Shown one piece after another: positions 57,868 through 64,000 of a stretch of DNA of 64,000 nt. This DNA is from Thinopyrum elongatum. Lineage: Eukaryota > Streptophyta > Magnoliopsida > Poales > Poaceae. Each line of letters starts with the position of its first letter. Position 1 is the stretch's first letter. A program made the translations under genes and the position numbers. The stretch lies in NCBI GenBank assembly GCA_011799875.1, contig CM022302.1, positions 525,030,228 to 525,094,227 on the forward strand, given 5' to 3'. The notes beneath the pieces are model-generated. The model did not search any database. It saw only the letters and a list, made by a program, of their open reading frames with translations, and was not told the DNA's origin.

Positions 57868-60002
57868 TGTAGGAGATATGCCCCAGAGGCAATAATAAAT
57901 GTTATTATTTATCTCCCTGTTCATAATTAGGTTTATGTTCCATGCTATAACTGCTATGGTTCTCGAGTCTACAAATAAAACGAGGCTCGGAGAAAGACTC
58001 ATATGCATGTGTGGAATAATAAACGGTAAAATGTATTCCTAGTCTGGCCTCTAAGACTAGCTCAAGTGTTGCATGATGGTTCTGTTTTCCTGATCATGGG
58101 CATGTCTATGCCTGCAACTTTGAGGACACAATGTTAGAAGAACATTTGTGTTGAATCGACCCGAATTGATGTTATGCTATGAGATACATTCGTCACAAGT
58201 TAATGGTTAATAACACAGAGATGGTTAATGTTTGCATGATTTCTTAGATCATGAGAGTATCGAGTTTCTTCATGCTTGCTTCATGAACTTTGGGGTTTGT
58301 TAAACGTCATCCGTAAATGGGTGGCTATTACGGCGGCTTACGGGTTCATGGAAAAGTATGTCAAGCAACTTGATAGCTCAAGATTGGGATTTGCTCCTCC
58401 GACGTTGGAGAGATATCTCTGGGGCCTCTCGGTGTTACGGTATCCATCATCGTCTGACCAGACACTTTGTGATTTGATCACGGGGATGCCGGAACACGGT
58501 AACGAGAAAAGAGAACAAATACCAGTAACGAGGTAACTGGCATAGTGGACAAGTTGTTGACCCACGGGGATGCCATCATGTCTCACCTCGGGTATTTGTA
58601 ACATATCGTGAAGCAACAGGAATAGCACACGGCAACTGGAAGTTCACTCGAATACTCATTCGTGTGGGTATAGGGGTCAATATGGGTGTCCACGGCTCCG
58701 ATGTTGGTCATCGATCGGAAAGGGTTCCGTGTCATGTCTATACTTCACCGAACCTATAGGGTCACACACTTAAGGGTCATCTATCTGCTGAATACTAGAC
58801 AAGGAGTCAGAGAGAAAATCACCGAAAAAGTTTCGGACACCGAAAAAGTTTTGGACAGCGGAACAGTTCCGCAGAGAGAGGTCACCGGATGAGTTCCGGT
58901 GAAACTGAAAAGTTGTTTCGGGGTATTCCATTAAGTCAAATTGGTTTCGGCACATGCTTGATAATTCTTGGAGGGTGCCAGAATCATTCTGGAAACTTCT
59001 GGGAATTTTCCGAGATGAAAACCGGAAATGTTCCGGAGCTGCCGGAACCGCTTCAGATGCTTTTCGCAGATGAAATCACTAAACTGGAATTGTTCCAGAA
59101 CGCGTTGAAAATTATTATGGTGGGTACTGGAAATGTTCTAAGCCCACATAAATATTTCCAGTTTGAACGGACGCTGAAAAATGTCGTCATGAATAGTGAA
59201 AGTGCTTTTTGGGTTACTTTTTGGAAAGCCACTTGTTTGGGCTTTATCCCAAAATATCTAGGGATGACATGGATGGATTGGGAGGCCCTCTTGGGGCCCC
59301 CCAAGGGGTGTGGCCGGCCACACTTGGGGCTCCACCATGGAGCCCCTCTTGTTCCTTGGTTTCACTTCTATGCCCTTGGTGGAATGACTTCATTCATGTA
59401 CTTTTGGGTTTTATTGTAAAACCACCCTACCCCTTGGGATTTCCTATAAATAGAGGTGGAGGGGCAGCCCTCCACACTCATCCCTTGCTCTCATACTCAT
59501 GCCATGCAATGATCTGGCTTCTCTCTCCCTCCCACGAAAAGAGTTTCGTAGAGCCGAAAGGCTGTCTGGGTTCCGGTGGGAACTAGTTCTAGACGGCGAA
59601 GCCCTGCCGGATAGATGACACCGTATGTGTGCAACTCTGTAGAGAGGTCGTAGTTTCGATCTTAGTGCCCGAGGGGCTGTTCGAGAGTGCCTCCCGAAGG
59701 GTTGTCCAAGTGACGGTCCGAGTTCTGTGGGTCCTCCCGAAAGGCTGTCCGCGACACCGTCCGGGGACTGTTCGACCGCCTCCCGGAGAGCTGTCCGAGG
59801 GGCAGATGAGGGATTACATCCTCGTGGTTGGGAGGTTGTAAATCCTAGCTGCGGGGTCTGCACCGCCGATCGCCATCGACTCTACTTCCGCTGCGCTACG
59901 AGTCGGTAACGAAAATGATCAAACCTTGTATGCAGTCTCCATAGTGGTCCTAGGCTGATGCGTAGGTCGGAAATTTTTTGTTTTCTACTGCGTTACCCTA
60001 CA
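57868..60002 (+). repeat. Copia element 3' LTR (2135 bp)
   Basis: TGTAGGAG start after the polypurine tract and CCCTACA end before the CTAGT duplication. TATAAATA lies at 59445-59452. It is closer to the 5' LTR than to the truncated LTR at 43052-45083. Confidence 0.95.
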
Positions 60003-60007
60003 CTAGT

Positions 60008-60415
60008 GCACCCTATACTGCACGAAATGGCCGTCTATTACACGGTTCAGAAACTCTGCATGGGTGGGCTATCTATTTTTTTGCCCCCATGATCCTCAAA
60101 GCACTCCATAGCCTGCACCTTAGGGAATGCCCAAATCAATAGTTTTCGTGGAGCCATGCTAAGCATGTGTAAAAGGGGCTTCGCGTTCGTAGGTAGTGGC
60201 TCTGACAGTGCGGCTGGTACATATATAGCCTTTGCATGCGGTCTGTTCTCCTTGCCTTTCTTGATCTCTTTCATCTAATCTCTTCTAATTAATCTACACA
60301 ATGATGGTTCGATTTGACATAAGCTCTACATATAAAAGATGCACATTGATGTTTAATCTCCATTTTTTTATTTATGTTTGGAACTTTCTTAGATGAATTT
60401 TATCAAATTCAAATT
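60008..60415. other. Intergenic, nothing recognised
   Basis: Right flank of the copia insertion. No gene or element border was seen. Confidence 0.45.
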
Positions 60416-60426
60416 CGTCGCACATG

Positions 60427-60739
60427 GAGAAGTGGGCGTAGCTCAGATGGTTAGGTTCTTTGTGGTGGAACCAACCCACCAGGATTCAAATTCTAGACTT
60501 GGCATTGGTGGTCGTATTTTCCTGATTTTATTTCAAGCTTTCCAGCAATGTGAGTTTAGTGGCAGGAGACGCTCCTGTCTACTACGAAGACGTCTGTGGA
60601 GATTTCTCAATCTCAAAATATTGTATCGGCTCAGTATCTTGAAGGTGCTCATAAGGATAGGGTGTGCATGCGTGTGTTTATAGTGTTGAGTGTATGTGCG
60701 TGACACGTAAGCATCCGTGTTTGTACTGTGTTAAAAAAA
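60427..60739 (+). mobile_element. Au-type SINE, copy 3 (diverged)
   Basis: The tRNA-like head is well kept: A box 'tagctcagatggttag' and B box 'ggattcaaattc'. The Au body is diverged ('ggcaggagacgctcctgtc', 'aggtgctcataaggatagg') and ends in seven A. Imperfect duplications GTCGCACATG and GTCGTACATG flank it. It is the oldest-looking of the three. Confidence 0.88.
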
Positions 60740-60751
60740 TAGTCGTACATG

Positions 60752-61544
60752 ATTAACGGATTGTAATTTCCTTTGAGGGGTAGCTCCTTCTCGCCGTTTC
60801 ACACAACTTTCGTGTTGTAAGTTTTCCTTTTCAATGGTCATAGACAAATAGATGATCAACATCTCCGTACTTTACTGTACTATAACATGTTCATGTTCAG
60901 GTGCGCGCGCGCGTGTGTGTGTGATATGAACCTGTTTTCTTCAACCTCTCTCTCAGCTACCCCTTAATCATCTACTTTGTCAGTCCACGGTTTCACGATC
61001 AGGTCTACAAGAAAACAAATGCAGTTTGACGATGTGATTCCATTTTGGCGATATATTCTGAGTTTTGTTAACTATAAGTCTATAACTCAATTGCATGTTC
61101 AAGCTTGGACGTATTTTAGATGAATTTCTTCAAATTCATTGCACACGACCGATCTTTTGAAATTTTCTTCGATCACTAGTTTCATCTCGTTGTTCCACAC
61201 AACTATCATGTTGTAACTTTTTTTTATTTCAACGCTCATAGATGAAGTTGTTTCAAATTTGATGGTATGAGGTAAGTTCACCACTTGAGCAAGAGATGAG
61301 AGTAACCATCAACGGACATGTAATCAACCACCCGAACGTTGCATTTGGGGAGCACATAAATGCAACCAAAGGATGTGCTTGTGTTTTGGGTCTCATGCAA
61401 GAAGAGGCAATTTGGGCAACCAAACAACTTGCGGAACATGGCTAGAAACTCATATCACCAAGAACAAAAACAGTGGGAGCAACCAAACACGTCCATAATC
61501 AACAATCGCAACCATGCATACAGCATAGGTTGAGTACGCTATTA
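60752..61544. other. Intergenic, AT-rich
   Basis: No gene. A short (GC/GT)n run lies at 60904-60922, and 'agatgaattt.ttcaaattca' occurs both here (61120) and at 60391, suggesting a diverged local duplication around the SINE. Confidence 0.45.
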
Positions 61545-63299
61545 ATCTTGGCAATTTCCATGGCAGCCAACCAAAAGGAGTAGTACAATATTTAAAGACC
61601 AGAGCAACCATGCTAGGAATTGCATGAGTGCACCACTTCGAGCCTGTAGGCCCACGGCGCAAAATAACAGAACGTAGTATGGACTGAAGCCATGAAGCAA
61701 AATCCTGAAACGTGTGGGAGAGGATTGTCTTGTTAATGAGCATCCTGAGTCCACAAACGTAAGCATGAGAATCTTGTCAACCCACAACTTTGGCTGCCGT
61801 ATGTAGACCCTGCATATGCAGAGGAGGTAAAACAAAAACAGTTTTAGTCATATGGAAATATGAAGTCTGCCCTTGTTAGTACTGAGAAAAATGCATAGAG
61901 CAACATGGTGTGACTAAGCTAAGAAAGTTGGCATAGACTAAAGAGTGAACAAAGAAATATAGCATATTCAGCCAATTACTGGAGTGCGTGCACAAGCATA
62001 CTTCAGTGGACTAGAAAAATAGTATAGCATGAAAAACAATATAGCATCTGACAGTATACCATGCGAAACCAAGTACATGGCATGGATGACTTATATATAA
62101 AATAAAGAGTTTTTAGTCCTCTGGGCCACCATTAGGTCTTTGATTCAAAGGGTTTTGATAGGATTTTGAAGGATAAGAATCCTTATGATCTTTTCTTACA
62201 CTGGTCATAAGATTCGTAGGATTGAATCCTATAGGAGTTTTTCCTATGGAATCATTTATACTATATTCTATAGGAAATCTCACACCCACTCTAACCTCTT
62301 GGAAAAAAAATCCTTTCTTTTTCCTACGATGCAATCAAACAATCTCAAATCTTGTAGGGTTCGAATGGACATGACATTCAAATCATATGTTTTTCCTATT
62401 TCTGCATTTTTACAATCCTGCGACTCAAAGAGTCTTAAATGGAAACAGAACCTAAAAAAAGGCAAGCATGAATATAGAAGAACATCGATGTAGCATGTGG
62501 ACCATCACAGTGTCAATTTTTTTAGGAAACAAAGAGGGTATATAACCAAGCTAAAACTAAGTCAGCATTGTACAGATAATTAGCATGTCACTGACACATC
62601 CCAACAGCCCTACAAATTTGCAAGCCATGAAAAACACTGAGATAACAATTAGATTAAAATACAGGCAGAAGGCTAAAGGATGGGTTTAGACTTCTAAAAC
62701 TGTAGAACGACAAATAATTTCTGCATCTATGAGTATGCTAACCATGCATCAGACCTGCTTACCAGATAAATGTTGCACTCAATAAAAGGATATGCCATGA
62801 TTTTTTCCTAAGTAATCATATGTACCACATTCCATAGAAAATCTAGCATCCACTCAAATCTCTTGGAAATGTTTTTCCTGGGATGCAATCAAATAAACTC
62901 AAAATCCTATGTTTCTTGTATTCATGCTTATGTACAAAATCTTGCGAATCAAAGTTCTCCTAAAGGGAAACTGCACCTAGTAAAAAGGCAAGCATGAAAA
63001 CAGAAGAACATCACTTTAGCATGTGGACTGTCTCAATGTCATTTTTTTCAAGAAACAAAGAGGGTATAATCAAGCTAAAACTAAGTCAGCATTGAACAGA
63101 TAATTAGCATGTCACTAACACAGTCCAACAACCCTAGAAATTTGCAAACCAAGAAAGACATTGAGATAACATAACTGCAGAACTTTTAGATCAAAATACA
63201 TGCACAAGGCTACAGGATGAGTTCAGATTTCTAAACTCTAATATGGTAAAATAATATTTGCATCTATGAGTATGCAAACCATGCATCAGACCTGCTTAC
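61545..63299 (-). repeat. Downstream flank of FBL-E, copy 3 of the block with internal duplication
   Basis: Matches 29565-30839 and 36575-37754. In this copy the part from about 62238 to 62801 is followed by a second, diverged copy from 62802. The first copy ends with a 43-bp remnant of F-box exon 3 (62759-62801, 'cttaccagataaatgttgca'). No complete gene. Confidence 0.75.
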
Positions 63300-64000
63300 C
63301 AGTTCACAATGTTGCACTCCACAAAAGGATACTCCATGAAGATGTTTTTTACTTTTGAGCACCAATCGGCACATGGAGTGACACCATCTACCAGTCTTAG
63401 AGTCACTCTTTTAAGCACCAGAGCACATGTAAATATCACTTTCAAGAAATAAAACTCATGATCTTCCCCGTTCATGCCCTGAATTTCCACATTTTCAAGA
63501 TCAGCCAAGGAGGTAGTTTGTGTTCTCCAGTCCTTAGGCTCATCACAAAGACAATTTACTGGGCATACATCTTTCACCTAAAACAAGTATGAAGTTCCAC
63601 AATATATTATAGATGTTTAACTATAACAGAAGCTCAAGAATGTACCTAATGTTTTCTGTTAAACATCAGAACATGTATCCCAAATGTATAAGCAGAGCGA
63701 TAAATTTACCTCTGATCTTAGTAGGACGATCTTAAGGTTCCGTATAGCCATACGAATACGACTCATGCCAAGGAGGCGCACCACTAATGCTCCAAACACA
63801 TGCCCCTTGGTTCTGAGATGCAGGTCCAAACAAGAGAAGTTGGTGAACATATGTTTATGTATCTCTGACTCAAAGCGGATCTCTGTATTTCGAGAATTAA
63901 ATGAATCCTGCAAAATCAATTCAGAGTTTCAGACACACGTTACAAACAAATCGAATTTACGGTAAATTGAGCTAAGGATTACATGAGACGTACTTGGGCA
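63300..64000 (-). pseudogene. FBL-E: F-box/FBD gene, cut by the window edge
   Basis: Exon 3 63300-63577 (CLCDEPKDWRTQ, VIFTCALVLKRVTLRL, YPFVECN), exon 2 63710-63907 (NSRNTEIRFESEIHKHM, FSCLDLHLRTKGH), and the last 7 bp of exon 1 (63994-64000) before a GTACGT donor. It belongs to the FBL-A/B subtype. Near the end of exon 3 it has two extra bases ('gtgaactg' versus 'gaactg' in A and B), which change the C terminus to CNIVNW; whether that matters depends on the true 3' structure. The F-box is off the window, so intactness cannot be judged and 'pseudogene' is provisional. Confidence 0.65.

Larger units (their letters stand above)
50412..60002 (+). mobile_element. Complete copia element (about 9.6 kb) with decayed interior
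   Basis: LTRs at 50412-52548 and 57868-60002, ends TGTA...CTACA, and perfect 5-bp duplications CTAGT (50407-50411, 60003-60007) define it. A primer site and a polypurine tract ('aagtgggagtc', 57857-57867) sit inside the LTRs. Recognisable copia pol remnants are in Ty1/copia order (integrase before RNase H) on the plus strand, but no long open frame remains. Confidence 0.95.

Overview
This window is plant nuclear DNA of Triticeae type (wheat, Aegilops or barley relatives). Evidence: nested LTR retrotransposons with TG...CA ends and 5-bp target duplications, En/Spm (CACTA) elements with the grass 'TTTAGTCCCGG' subterminal repeats, three Au-type SINEs, introns with GT..AG borders, and a tandem cluster of F-box/FBD genes. 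Nothing bacterial is present, and many stretches that look open are shadows of GC-rich repeats.

Layout. 1-6061: minus-strand Tat-lineage Ty3/gypsy element (LTR 5116-6061, then gag, protease, RT, RNase H and a second RNase H, running off the left edge). It lies in an intron of a CACTA-borne gene. 6062-11612: CACTA copy A, with the last exon of a coiled-coil/membrane protein, a broken TNP2 transposase and a 3 x 338-bp tandem array. 11781-13408: 5' LTR and 30 bp of a copia element. 13409-~18247: a second Tat-lineage gypsy element (578-bp LTR plus gag-pro-RT-RNase H) inserted 30 bp past the copia LTR and ending abruptly inside RNase H. ~18248-26489: CACTA copy B, starting in mid-TNP2, with AT-rich repeats, an 84-bp perfect palindrome, a TATA box and a multi-exon second gene (TNPA-like + proline-rich linker + Ulp1-like protease), ending in a CACTA terminal repeat at 26471-26489.

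26490-64000 is the more gene-derived part: a 5'-truncated nepenthesin-like aspartic protease pseudogene, SINEs, two LINE RNase H tails, and five minus-strand F-box genes or remnants (FBL-A, C, B, D, E from left to right; E runs off the right edge). They alternate between two subtypes, so the cluster arose by duplication of a two-gene block. Each copy has its own lesion: A a 16-bp deletion, B two LTR insertions in otherwise open exons, C a stop and two frameshifts, D one missing base, E two extra bases. A 4046-bp solo LTR-like element (37970-42015, GGTAG duplications) splits exon 3 of B, and a truncated copia LTR (43052-45083) flanked by a 91-bp host duplication splits exon 1. A complete copia element with the same LTR lies at 50412-60002 (CTAGT duplications); its LTRs are nearly identical but its coding interior is badly decayed.

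No wholly novel molecular system is evident. The best second-look items are the CACTA second gene with a protease domain, the decay of gypsy 1 by TAG stops only, the microhomology explanation for the 91-bp repeat, and the decayed-inside, young-outside copia element. Coordinates of exons were read by hand and no database search was possible.
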